Below are positions 24,482 to 31,152 of a DNA stretch of 31,948 bases, piece after piece (within the stretch, counting starts at the first letter, position 1; every line of letters begins with the position of its first letter). The DNA lies in the IMG/VR virus record IMGVR_UViG_3300018420_000062, positions 1 to 31,948 of that record. One strand, 5' to 3'. A program made the translations under genes and the position numbers. The notes under the pieces were generated by a model, which did not search any database, was not told where the DNA came from, and saw nothing but the letters and a program-made list of their open reading frames with translations. This stretch comes from a virus.

Positions 24482-24753
24482 TACCGTCTACCTTCATTCT
24501 TTAGAATGGAGGAAAGCGGTAACACACTTGAGATGTTTCCAGGTTTTAATAATCTGTAGGAGTCCGTATCCCAACAGAAAAAAAGCAAAGTATCATCTGT
24601 CTCTGTAGCTCGATTCTTTTTTCCTTGAATATAAGGAGTACTAAAATCAAGCGTACAAACATTGTACTTTAGCTTATTTGATTGTTCACTACGATAAGTA
24701 ATTATGGCATCACCATATTCACGCACGAGGTGCGCTAGTTCTTGCTTTTTCAC
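24481..24753 (-). CDS. Hypothetical protein, 90 aa
   Basis: GTG 24753 is the start, with a perfect AAAGGAG site seven bases upstream. The product starts with a basic helix (KKQELAHLVREYGD) and a strand (AIITYRS), followed by alternating hydrophobic strands (TLLFFCWDTDSYRLL) and a Lys/Arg tail. It is not recognised. The strong terminator at 24827-24859 lies upstream, so the gene depends on read-through or on a promoter not clear by eye; no cassette of the common type precedes it. It is coupled to the PC4-like gene. Confidence 0.72.
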   Translation of the reverse strand: MKKQELAHLVREYGDAIITYRSEQSNKLKYNVCTLDFSTPYIQGKKNRATETDDTLLFFCWDTDSYRLLKPGNISSVLPLSSILKNEGRR

Positions 24754-24826
24754 TGTAGCTCCTTTGGTAGCAGTTTAGCAACAATAATTGCAAACGTGCC
24801 TACTCTAAGGTCATTTCTACAGGTAC

Positions 24827-24859
24827 AAAAAAACCTCTATTGGGCGAACCCAATAGAGG
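24827..24859 (-). terminator. Strong rho-independent terminator after the HTH protein gene
   Basis: In the - strand RNA, an 11-bp perfect stem (CCTCTATTGGG with its complement) closes a TTCG tetraloop and is followed by seven T. It lies eight bases after the stop of the 24868-25311 gene. Confidence 0.93.
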
Positions 24860-24867
24860 GTGTTTCA

Positions 24868-25311
24868 CTAGTCTGCTGAGAGCAGGGAGGTGAAGTACTG
24901 AGCCGCTTTGCCGGTCAACTTAGAGATAATCTCTTCATCAACAGGTTTCCCCGCATCAGTAATTGCAGCTATCAACGCTTCTGCGGCAGCTACTTTGGAG
25001 ACACGAGTGCCACCTGTAGATGCTGCTGCACTGGTTGCTTTAGCTGCTGGGGTTTTCTTAACATAGACGCCAGCCTTTGTTAGGATCATGCGAACGCCGT
25101 TAGGCGATTCGTCGAGTTCTTCTGCGATGTCTTTGACAATCTCCATTGATGTTTCTGGAGTTGGGTCTTGCGCTTCGTATAATTCAATTGCTTTTGCTTT
25201 GCTTTCGTCTGTCCAAGCCATTTTTTTAGTACCTTTATTGGTGGTTGATTTATTACGCCCTGGGCAGCTACCCAAGGCTTTAAGTTGTGAAAGGTAGAAT
25301 CTTTCTCCCAT
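24868..25311 (-). CDS. HTH DNA-binding-like protein, 117 or 147 aa
   Basis: From MAWTDESKAK the protein shows a single Myb/SANT-like helix-turn-helix (AIELYEAQDPT, IVKDIAEEL, SPNGVRMILTKAGVY) followed by an Ala/Thr linker and a small helical C-terminal domain (VSKVAAAEALIAAI, ISKLTGKAAQYFTSLL). The DNA-binding module is the same type as the repeats in the 21641-22369 protein. Two starts are possible: ATG 25311 with AGGGG, giving a 30-residue extension, or ATG 25221 (MAWTDES) with AAAGG. Domain logic favours 25221 and the promoter distance favours 25311. It stands alone between its own promoter and a strong terminator, suggesting a highly expressed, separately regulated protein. Confidence 0.82.
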   Translation of the reverse strand: MGERFYLSQLKALGSCPGRNKSTTNKGTKKMAWTDESKAKAIELYEAQDPTPETSMEIVKDIAEELDESPNGVRMILTKAGVYVKKTPAAKATSAAASTGGTRVSKVAAAEALIAAITDAGKPVDEEIISKLTGKAAQYFTSLLSAD

Positions 25312-25336
25312 GCTATTCCCCTAAATTTGAAAAACT

Positions 25337-25366
25337 ATTATAACTTAAATTTAAGGAAGCTGTCAA
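25337..25366 (-). promoter_or_regulatory. Sigma70-type promoter for the HTH protein gene
   Basis: TTGACA (25366-25361), 18 bases, TATAAT (25342-25337) on the - strand. The upstream block aaaaataattc contains the TAA stop of the 25370-26095 gene. Confidence 0.86.
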
Positions 25367-25369
25367 GAA

Positions 25370-26095
25370 TTATTTTTGTAATGCTTCTAGGTTTACGCCA
25401 TACTTTCGCAAATGTTCTAGCTTACCTAGTTCATACGCGGGTGTATACGCATTAAACCCACCTGCAGTTACACTAGTAAAGAAAGTATCTTCACTATTTA
25501 TTCTCTGTATAACATATATTGAGTAACATGGGCACCCATACTTATTCTCATAGTCTACGGTCTTCAAGCCAGGCTTGTTCTCTTGGTATTCTTTAGTTAG
25601 CTTAGAACCTACCATTACCGCACTATGGTATGTGGCAGACCATGCAATCTCACCTTCCTTGAAGTCTTCGGATACACACTCATCTGGAAAGTAGTTTACT
25701 TCTTTTCTTTCCTCTGCTCCGGTAGGACGTTGTGGGACTCCAACTCTTTCAAGTAACGATCGCACGAATCCTGCGCTTCGAAAAAGCCTTTTCGATATAT
25801 CTGTAATAGTTTCGCCTTGCAGGTAGTCTGTAACCGCTTCAGCAATCTCTGCATTGCTTGCAGGCTTGCCACGGTTTTGTGACTTACGAATTTTAACATA
25901 TTCTTTCTGTTCTAAGTGACCACTGATAATAGCTGCTAATCGCGTAGTATTATACGCGATATTGAGCATATCACATGCCTCTTTCTTTGTTATAGGTTTA
26001 GTAGAAGTGTCCTGCGGGTATAACATAGTGTTTACTTTTTCTATGTTCGTCGCTGTCAGGTTCTCGTAGTCCTTCTTCTTCACTGTTCTTTTCAC
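25370..26095 (-). CDS. HTH-containing protein, 241 aa
   Basis: GTG 26095 has GGAGG eight bases upstream. The first half has two helix-turn-helix-like segments: KKEACDMLNIAYNTTRLAAII and NAEIAEAVTDYLQGETITDISKRLFRSAGFVRSLLERVG, the latter close to a homing-endonuclease-associated or recombinase-type HTH, where a short module follows the recognition helix. The second half (residues 130-241) is a separate beta-rich domain with a GCPCYSIYVIQ strand and no known motif. It overlaps the dATP/dGTP diphosphohydrolase-like gene by 98 bases. No nuclease motif such as HNH or GIY-YIG is visible, so a regulator is more likely than a mobile element. Confidence 0.8.
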   Translation of the reverse strand: MKRTVKKKDYENLTATNIEKVNTMLYPQDTSTKPITKKEACDMLNIAYNTTRLAAIISGHLEQKEYVKIRKSQNRGKPASNAEIAEAVTDYLQGETITDISKRLFRSAGFVRSLLERVGVPQRPTGAEERKEVNYFPDECVSEDFKEGEIAWSATYHSAVMVGSKLTKEYQENKPGLKTVDYENKYGCPCYSIYVIQRINSEDTFFTSVTAGGFNAYTPAYELGKLEHLRKYGVNLEALQK

Positions 26096-26423
26096 TTAAC
26101 TTCACCTCCAATTTAAACATTAAACAGCATATTGCATGGGCTAAGTGGTCTAACCCAGTTTCTTCATCATACTCCTCTCCATCTATGTGGGCGAATATGT
26201 GACGCAAGGCTGCGCCGCTGTAGCGATTTTGAAGGTTGTCAAGTTTTTTCCAGTTATGTTCATCATACTTGGCTGCACCAAACGTCAGCACTTTACTTAC
26301 TTCTAGTAACGCTTTTGGAGGAAGTAGGTACATCTTAGGCTTCTCTCCATCATACTTTCTACCCTCTGGAACGAACTTTGGGAACTCTCCGCTGGGTGCT
26401 ACGTTAATCCATTTTTCTTCCAT
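25998..26423 (-). CDS. dATP/dGTP diphosphohydrolase-like (DUF5664) protein, 141 aa
   Basis: The region from RKYDGEKPKMYLLPPKAL through VLTFGAAKYDEHNW to LRHIFAHIDGEEYDEETGLDHLAHAICCLMF is the conserved core of the DUF5664 family, now often named dATP/dGTP diphosphohydrolase, related to all-helical NTP pyrophosphatases. Glu and Asp residues of the second helix pair could bind Mg. Such enzymes adjust purine dNTP pools and in some phages support 2-aminoadenine DNA. No PurZ-like gene is seen here. The last 30 residues are acidic and then basic, lie in the overlap with the next gene, and may be dispensable. ATG 26423 with AGGAG. Confidence 0.82.
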   Translation of the reverse strand: MEEKWINVAPSGEFPKFVPEGRKYDGEKPKMYLLPPKALLEVSKVLTFGAAKYDEHNWKKLDNLQNRYSGAALRHIFAHIDGEEYDEETGLDHLAHAICCLMFKLEVKLSEKNSEEEGLREPDSDEHRKSKHYVIPAGHFY

Positions 26424-26425
26424 TA

Positions 26426-27085
26426 CTATTCTCCTTCCTTAAACAACTCACTCAAGCTAGGAAAGTGACCTGCGATTATATCCCAGCACTTAGCCGCAAT
26501 AATGCTATGCTCTAGTTGAGTGCCGTTAGCCATTCTAAGTTCACAATAATGTATCCAAGAACGAAGAGTACCGGCCATATAAAGAGTTGTTTCAGTATTC
26601 CCTTCAGGGAGAACTGCTCTAGCTTGTTCTTTAGCGATTCCATTGTCTAGTGCCCATGCGTATGTCTCTTTTGCACTGTTTATAAGTGCCATTTGTTTCA
26701 TACTCCACTCTTCTGCTAAGGCTTTATTGTCCGTAGCATAGGAGTTTTGTCGATTCTTTTTATCCTGCAGCCTAGTCTCTCGCGTTTGAAAGTCTTGCGC
26801 TACAGCATACCGTTGGCTAAACTCTTGAAAAGAGAATGAGCGGTGGCGTAGAATCTGTCTAGAGATATCGCGTGTAGTCGTAATTGACATAGTAATAGAT
26901 ACCATCTCAAACGGACTAAAGTGATTCTCTTTAATTAAGTACTTAATTAGCTTACTAGCTGTATTAGTATTATTTTGGTTCGCAGGGTTACTTACTCTAG
27001 CAGTATATGCTATAAGCTCGTCTGCTGTACTGCACCCAGTAGCTGCACTGGGTTTAGTCATACCTATTAAACTTACGTTACTCAT
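26426..27085 (-). CDS. thyX: FAD-dependent thymidylate synthase ThyX
   Basis: Methylates dUMP to dTMP using methylene-tetrahydrofolate and FAD. The signature RHRSFSFQEFSQRY (from R80) fits the RHR-x7-S motif, and LPEGNTETTLYM and LEHSIIAAKCW belong to the conserved C-terminal part. ATG 27085 with GAGG is chosen; the frame extends 18 codons further, but that part lies inside the zinc-ribbon gene. Start and the upstream stop overlap as ATGA. Length 219 aa is usual. It complements the ribonucleotide reductase in dNTP supply and would help a phage in thymidine-poor hosts. Confidence 0.95.
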   Translation of the reverse strand: MSNVSLIGMTKPSAATGCSTADELIAYTARVSNPANQNNTNTASKLIKYLIKENHFSPFEMVSITMSITTTRDISRQILRHRSFSFQEFSQRYAVAQDFQTRETRLQDKKNRQNSYATDNKALAEEWSMKQMALINSAKETYAWALDNGIAKEQARAVLPEGNTETTLYMAGTLRSWIHYCELRMANGTQLEHSIIAAKCWDIIAGHFPSLSELFKEGE

Positions 27086-27261
27086 ATTTCTTCCTCTAAA
27101 CAATAATAAGGGCCAGAGTCTGGGGCTTGATACCACCATCGTTCCTCTGACGCATTAGGACAGCGAGCAGGCATTCCATACCCTTCAGTGCTAAGGTACT
27201 CTCCACAGTTGGGGCATTCTTCGCTATATAAAGATGTCAATATAGAGTTTGTCTCGCTCAT
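27082..27261 (-). CDS. Small zinc-ribbon-like protein, 59 aa
   Basis: A complete short gene fills the space between ThyX and the conserved phage protein. ATG 27261 overlaps the stop of the upstream gene (ATGA) and its TGA (27084-27082) overlaps the thyX ATG. Four Cys (C16 and C19 in CPNCG, C34 in RCPN, C54) could hold one zinc ion. The Trp pair in RWWYQAP and the Tyr-rich end suggest a compact fold. Function unknown; it may be a nucleotide-metabolism or transcription accessory protein. Confidence 0.72.
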   Translation of the reverse strand: MSETNSILTSLYSEECPNCGEYLSTEGYGMPARCPNASEERWWYQAPDSGPYYCLEEEI

Positions 27262-27857
27262 TTTCTTGTGATCCTTTTATCGTAGTCCGCATAATCGTCC
27301 GACCACCATTCCGGTCTTTCCCTATATTTCCAACTGGCAAAGGTGGCTTTATCAAGGTGGTAGTAATTCCTATACGATTGTATAGGGTTATCGTAGTCTT
27401 TAAGTTCATCTGGCATTGCTAGTCCGAAGGTTGTGAATCCGACTCGCTGCATGTTTTTTGGTTCTGGCAATTTGTTGACGACATCGACAATCGACTTATG
27501 GTCTTTTCCATAGCGATAGCGATATTCATCATTAAGAGCATTACCATAGCAGTGTGTCCATTCAAAGTTATCTAGTGATGATCTCACCCAGATAGTACAA
27601 GGGTGATTGTACATCATTGGTAAATAAGGTGTAAGAGGTCGCTCTTCAAGAGGAAGACTCTTAATTGGTTTTTTGAGAGCATTCAGTTTATCACTCTCTG
27701 GTTTGGTAAGTGCACGGGGCACAAAACCTAAGTGCTCGTCAATCCAGATAGCAGTACACATAAGCTGTGCTACTTCTAGCGGCATCTTAACGATATGCTT
27801 ATCTACATGGGCTTCTGCACATTTTTCGAAGTCCTCGTCGAGGTAAAATAAATTCAT
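27258..27857 (-). CDS. Conserved phage protein (MNxFYLDxD-type), 199 aa
   Basis: The start (MNLFYLDEDFEKCAEAHVDKH, then VKMPLEVAQL) is a distinctive N-terminus seen in many marine phages, with conserved Cys, two His and Asp that could form an active site. The middle has WVRSSLDNFEWTHCYGNAL and the C-terminus RPEWW. Related proteins are sometimes listed as pyrimidine-dimer glycosylase/endonuclease-like, but I cannot place the T4 endonuclease V catalytic N-terminus here, so that name is not used. It is the first gene of its unit, directly downstream of a strong promoter, and precedes ThyX and dNTP-pool genes. Confidence 0.85.
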   Translation of the reverse strand: MNLFYLDEDFEKCAEAHVDKHIVKMPLEVAQLMCTAIWIDEHLGFVPRALTKPESDKLNALKKPIKSLPLEERPLTPYLPMMYNHPCTIWVRSSLDNFEWTHCYGNALNDEYRYRYGKDHKSIVDVVNKLPEPKNMQRVGFTTFGLAMPDELKDYDNPIQSYRNYYHLDKATFASWKYRERPEWWSDDYADYDKRITRK

Positions 27858-27883
27858 CTGGTACTCTCTAAATTTGAAATAGT

Positions 27884-27912
27884 ATTATACTAGATTGAAG
27901 GTTTTTTGTCAA
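27884..27912 (-). promoter_or_regulatory. Sigma70-type promoter for the thyX unit
   Basis: TTGACA (27912-27907), 17 bases, TATAAT (27889-27884) on the - strand, followed by TTTCAAATTTAGAG, the same initial transcribed segment as in other cassettes. Confidence 0.88.
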
Positions 27913-27930
27913 GACTTAAATTCTGGACGC

Positions 27931-28671
27931 TTAGAGCTTATCCCCCAGCTTTGCTCCGTCTTTTGCAGGCTGTCTTGTGTTATCCCAGGCTGCTTCTTTA
28001 AGTACTATCTGTTGGTAGGCTTCTGGTATTGGCCCAATCATATGTACGTTATCTCTTTCTAGTAGATCGGAAAATAGCTTCTTCTCCACTGAGATAGTGT
28101 GTGCTGGATGCCCTCCTAATTTATCATTGTAGCTAAAGTATTCAGGACGAAGTATGGGAATATGCCAACTGCTGGCTACATTCACTACTCCATGCTTATT
28201 GTCGTTATATGTGCCAGCCGTGTGAAAGAAGTCAAAATTTATCAAAGTTATACTTGCAAACTCACACTCAGGGGTATTGCATAGCCAATGAGCTGTTACC
28301 GCACCCGCAGAGAGTCTTCCCACAGTGTCCCCGTAGCTAGATCCAATGATTTTTATCGTGGCGGGATCGTACATCTGTATGTACTCATAGTTAGGGAGGC
28401 TAGGCTCTACCTTACCGGCCCATCTGCCAGGGTTATATAGTACTTTAGCTTCTTTAGGCCAGTAGTCTCTCATTCCTTGACGAAATGCACCAGTAGACCA
28501 TATGTCTGTTCTAGTGCCTAACTGTTTAGGGTATGGGTCTGGTACTCCTTTTCCAAAACGTAGTACTAAATCATAGCTGTCTATCAGCTCTCCGTTATGT
28601 TTGTCTAGCGCACTTAACGAGTTCCCTACTAAAATTATATTCTTACCACGTATTAGATCGTAAAAGGTCAA
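27931..28671 (-). CDS. GT29 (sialyltransferase)-like glycosyltransferase, 246 aa
   Basis: The three sialyl motifs can be followed. Motif L: NIILVGNSLSALDKHNGELI then DSYDLVLRF and GTRTDIW. Motif S region: RLSAGAVTAHWLCN with ITLINFDFF. The very-short motif: HTISVE, the H-x4-E of the family (H191, E196). Family GT29 is best known from eukaryotes and transfers sialic acid from CMP-sialic acid; relatives occur in some bacteria and phages. There is no signal or membrane segment. The disordered Lys/Asp tail is odd. It overlaps the GT8-like gene by 29 bases and closes the lysis unit. The donor sugar in a bacterial cell is unknown. Confidence 0.85.
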   Translation of the reverse strand: MTFYDLIRGKNIILVGNSLSALDKHNGELIDSYDLVLRFGKGVPDPYPKQLGTRTDIWSTGAFRQGMRDYWPKEAKVLYNPGRWAGKVEPSLPNYEYIQMYDPATIKIIGSSYGDTVGRLSAGAVTAHWLCNTPECEFASITLINFDFFHTAGTYNDNKHGVVNVASSWHIPILRPEYFSYNDKLGGHPAHTISVEKKLFSDLLERDNVHMIGPIPEAYQQIVLKEAAWDNTRQPAKDGAKLGDKL

Positions 28672-29296
28672 GATATTCCTCCGCGAAAGGCTCGTTTCTA
28701 TATTTTTGGTGTATAGGGGTTCCGTCTGTAAAGTGTACAGCTACTGGGTCTGCATCAGGGTGATAATATCCAGCCAACCAGTTATAAGTCTCTGGTAGTC
28801 GGCCTAGTTTATCTGTCCATCCGAATCTATGTAACCAAGCAGGTGTTTGACTATTAACTGCTTCGACTGTTAGTTTTTTATTATCCTCATGCGAACAATT
28901 AAATAGCATCATGGATGACCACCACTTTCTAGGATACCATTCATTCTTATTGTTTGAGAACTTTACGTCTTCTCTTACCATCTTTATAAGGTGGTGTACT
29001 ACTGATATAGCCGTGTCTTCCTGGTAGTGGCCCAGCATTTGCATAGGGGATTTTCTCCATAGAAAATCACTATCACAGAACAGGGCCATGCCTTTGTAAT
29101 CGCATAAGAAAGGCACTAAGAAGCGTGTATATGCAAATTCTGTAGAACCGTCTTCAACCCCGCGATCATATCCATAGGTCTCTTTTAGTACTCTCCTGTC
29201 CAAAAGCTCAACAGTAAGCCCAAATCTTTCTAAGGACTTAACGCATACTTCTGTATTTTCGGGTTGAGTGCTGTCGTGACCTACAAATATTCTCAT
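28643..29296 (-). CDS. GT8-like GT-A glycosyltransferase, 217 aa
   Basis: Starts MRIFVGHDSTQPENTEVC, typical of a GT-A nucleotide-sugar binding strand, then EFAYTRFLVPFLC and the metal motif LFCDSDF (D75, D77). SSMMLFNC, the GRLPETYNWL loop and AVHFTDGTP complete the usual GT8 pattern of retaining glycosyltransferases such as glycogenin or lipopolysaccharide galactosyltransferases. A soluble protein. Its ATG overlaps the Rz1-like stop (ATGA). Together with the GT29-like neighbour it could decorate phage DNA, virion or host glycan; the target cannot be inferred from sequence. Confidence 0.86.
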   Translation of the reverse strand: MRIFVGHDSTQPENTEVCVKSLERFGLTVELLDRRVLKETYGYDRGVEDGSTEFAYTRFLVPFLCDYKGMALFCDSDFLWRKSPMQMLGHYQEDTAISVVHHLIKMVREDVKFSNNKNEWYPRKWWSSMMLFNCSHEDNKKLTVEAVNSQTPAWLHRFGWTDKLGRLPETYNWLAGYYHPDADPVAVHFTDGTPIHQKYRNEPFAEEYLDLLRSNTW

Positions 29297-29652
29297 GGCT
29301 TGGTTGCTTCTTCATAGTAAATGATGATCTGATTCTGTTGATTAATAAAGCGCCTTAACTCCGCTATATTAAGAGAGAGGTTTTCGTAGTCTTTGATACT
29401 GATGGAGATATAAACCAGCTCTCCATTCTTCTTAGTAAACTCTGCGGCAAATTCCTCAAAGTTATCCTTTGTAACTACATATATTTTTACATCGTTAAGC
29501 TGTACTGGCTTTGGTCTTACTACTGGTGGAACTAATGTTTTTACAGTATTAGTTACTGTTATTATTTTCGGTTCCTGTACCTTCGGCCACAGGCTGCACG
29601 ACGATAGGAGTGACATCGTTAGTAATGTCAACCCAAATTTTGTCAGTTGCAT
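29293..29652 (-). CDS. Outer-membrane lipoprotein, probable o-spanin (Rz1-like)
   Basis: ATG 29652 with GAGG is preferred over ATG 29673. The N-terminus is a lipoprotein signal with lipobox LLSSC, so the mature protein would start at Cys and be anchored in the outer membrane. A Pro-rich segment (PPVVRPKP) follows. The C-terminal half has a strand and helical pattern ending in IIYYEEATKP. It overlaps the Rz-like gene by 104 bases in another frame, which is diagnostic of Rz/Rz1 pairs. At 119 aa it is longer than many Rz1 proteins. It should span the periplasm with Rz to fuse the two membranes at lysis. Confidence 0.82.
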   Translation of the reverse strand: MQLTKFGLTLLTMSLLSSCSLWPKVQEPKIITVTNTVKTLVPPVVRPKPVQLNDVKIYVVTKDNFEEFAAEFTKKNGELVYISISIKDYENLSLNIAELRRFINQQNQIIIYYEEATKP

Positions 29653-29977
29653 TTTGCATCCTCGTCTGAACAAGCCCTGGCTTTTTAAGGGCCAAGGCTG
29701 TCAGGTTATGTCTTTGCAAAGTATTACGAAGCTCATCTCCGTATCTTTCTGCGTTTTGTAGAGCGCTTTGTAGCTGGTTATTTAACTCTGTATTCTTAGC
29801 GGCTTCGTTAGTTAGCATTGTTATACTAGCCTCACTTATTTGTACCGCTACTTCTAGCTTGGCTGCATTCTCTCTGAGAATAGCAATGTCCTCTTGCACA
29901 CTTTCGTAGTAATACTTAAAAGCGGCTGTTTCTGCCGCTAATAATAGTACTAGTACTCCTGCTATTTTAAACCACAT
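29549..29977 (-). CDS. Inner-membrane i-spanin (Rz-like), 142 aa
   Basis: A single N-terminal membrane segment (IAGVLVLLLAAETAAF) is followed by a long periplasmic coiled coil (from about residue 28 to 90: ESVQEDIAILRENAAKLEVA and onward) and a RHNLTALALKKPGLVQTR segment like the conserved C-terminal portion of Rz proteins. The end is Gly/Asn-rich and encoded in the overlap with the Rz1-like gene. It begins inside the end of the lysozyme gene (11-base overlap). Role: lysis of the outer membrane after lysozyme and holin have acted. Confidence 0.88.
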   Translation of the reverse strand: MWFKIAGVLVLLLAAETAAFKYYYESVQEDIAILRENAAKLEVAVQISEASITMLTNEAAKNTELNNQLQSALQNAERYGDELRNTLQRHNLTALALKKPGLVQTRMQNATDKIWVDITNDVTPIVVQPVAEGTGTENNNSN

Positions 29978-30410
29978 TTTCCAGTCTCGTCATCAAACGC
30001 TCGGCTCGATTTCCTACTTGGCGATACCAAACAGAATCTCTACCTTCGTCTGCTGCTTCTGACCAAGCTCCACAGTCAAGTGCTTTCTTAAAGTTCTGGA
30101 ACTTTGAGAGTCGAGGCCGTCCAAGATTAAATAGCATGTTTACTAAGATCTCTTGGACTTCCTCTGGAAAACCATCCCATTTATCATATAGAACAGCACA
30201 CTCAGCTATAGCAACTCCAAGGTCGTGTTTAAACGCAGAATTTACCCGTTCGTGGGTAACAACTGATCCTATTGGCATACCCTTTTCTGGATCGGTCTCT
30301 AGTACTAAGTGACCTATTCCGAATGTAGCATAACCGAGATGATCCTCGTATATCTCGTATTTAACTCCCTCATCAATTTCTAACTGCTTTTGTACTTTAT
30401 CTATATTCAT
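29967..30410 (-). CDS. T4-type lysozyme (GH24 endolysin)
   Basis: Cleaves the NAM-NAG glycan bonds of peptidoglycan. The catalytic triad aligns with T4 lysozyme: E14 (IDEGVKY), D23 (YEDHLG) and T29 (YATFGIGH), with H34 after. The C-terminal part has NMLFNLG and WYRQVGNRAERL, the usual GH24 helix. At 147 aa it is a single-domain enzyme with no signal peptide or signal-anchor, so it needs a holin to reach the wall. It sits between a small membrane protein gene and the spanin pair, forming a lysis cassette. Confidence 0.95.
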   Translation of the reverse strand: MNIDKVQKQLEIDEGVKYEIYEDHLGYATFGIGHLVLETDPEKGMPIGSVVTHERVNSAFKHDLGVAIAECAVLYDKWDGFPEEVQEILVNMLFNLGRPRLSKFQNFKKALDCGAWSEAADEGRDSVWYRQVGNRAERLMTRLENVV

Positions 30411-30428
30411 ACGGTCTAATATCTCCTA

Positions 30429-30539
30429 TTAGTTTATGCTGGCGAAATATATCATAGCAAAGGGAATTGTTATAACCCCTAATGCCGTTACAGTGTTACA
30501 GAATAAACACGTTGCTCTGTGTTCAAGTATACTTCTCAC
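30429..30539 (-). CDS. 36-aa membrane peptide, holin candidate
   Basis: GTG 30539 has GGAG five bases upstream and reads 36 codons to TAA. The first twelve residues are polar and basic with a CLFC pair, then a hydrophobic run (VTALGVITIPFAMIYFA) forms one membrane span. It lies immediately upstream of the lysozyme gene, the position where holins are usual, and the neighbouring genes leave no other candidate. Size is below most holins. Supported by ribosome site and context only. Confidence 0.5.
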   Translation of the reverse strand: MRSILEHRATCLFCNTVTALGVITIPFAMIYFASIN

Positions 30540-30584
30540 TTTATCTCCATTTAGCTTGAGCTATGCTCGGTTAGTGGGGTGGAG

Positions 30585-31136
30585 TTATAGTCCTCCTGGA
30601 CTTTTCTTTGCTAGTTTAAACTCTACTGAACCTCTTCCTGGTGGAATGATAATGTGCAGTACATCAAATAGCTTCATTATTTTCTCTACCCACCACTCTG
30701 GAGGGTGTAGAGAGATGTGGGCGTTTCTTCCATCTGCCAATATTGATAATGCCAACTTACAATTTATGGAAATGTATCCGCCCACCATTATTACTCTTTG
30801 TAGATCTAAAAGTACATCGTCCACCAACTCTGGCTCCACATGCTCTAGTACGTCTATACACACTACTATATCGTGTGGCTCTGGTGGGCAATGTCCATTA
30901 GATGGCTCATAGTCTGTTACTAGAATATCTGGAAACTCTTTTTCCATTCTCATTCTTAGCCCGCTTGAGCCAGAGCCATAGTCTAATACTGTTTTACTTT
31001 TCCATCGGTTTATTACATTTATGGTATTAGCAAAGAAATGATCTTTCTCAGCAGTTACACCCCATCTTTTACCTTTAGCTTTATACGCATCATGGGTGTC
31101 TTTTAAAACTTTAGTGTACTCAGGCGTTATGAGCAT
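30585..31136 (-). CDS. Class I SAM-dependent methyltransferase, 183 aa
   Basis: ATG 31136 is chosen because GGAG lies six bases before it; a GTG at 31148 is possible (187 aa). Motif I VLDYGSGSSGL binds SAM, followed by an acidic strand end (VTDYEP), motif IV-like IVVCIDVLEHVEPE, and GGYISINCK. The DVLEH pattern occurs in small-molecule and sugar methyltransferases rather than in DNA methylases, which would carry DPPY/NPPY, absent here. It lies in the same unit as two glycosyltransferases, so sugar or glycan modification is plausible. Confidence 0.87.
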   Translation of the reverse strand: MLITPEYTKVLKDTHDAYKAKGKRWGVTAEKDHFFANTINVINRWKSKTVLDYGSGSSGLRMRMEKEFPDILVTDYEPSNGHCPPEPHDIVVCIDVLEHVEPELVDDVLLDLQRVIMVGGYISINCKLALSILADGRNAHISLHPPEWWVEKIMKLFDVLHIIIPPGRGSVEFKLAKKSPGGL

Positions 31137-31152
31137 TTGCTTCTCCACTGTA

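Noticed and set aside
25370-26095. HTH protein as homing endonuclease
   Set aside because: The HTH resembles those attached to homing enzymes, but no HNH, GIY-YIG or LAGLIDADG motif is visible and the gene is in operon with its neighbours.
27258-27857. Pyrimidine-dimer glycosylase name
   Set aside because: The T4 endonuclease V catalytic N-terminal threonine context and Glu-helix are not identifiable, so the protein is left as conserved unknown.
30436-30912. + strand frame of 158 codons
   Set aside because: Antisense to the methyltransferase gene and the 36 aa membrane peptide. It has no promoter on that strand, and all neighbours are on the - strand.
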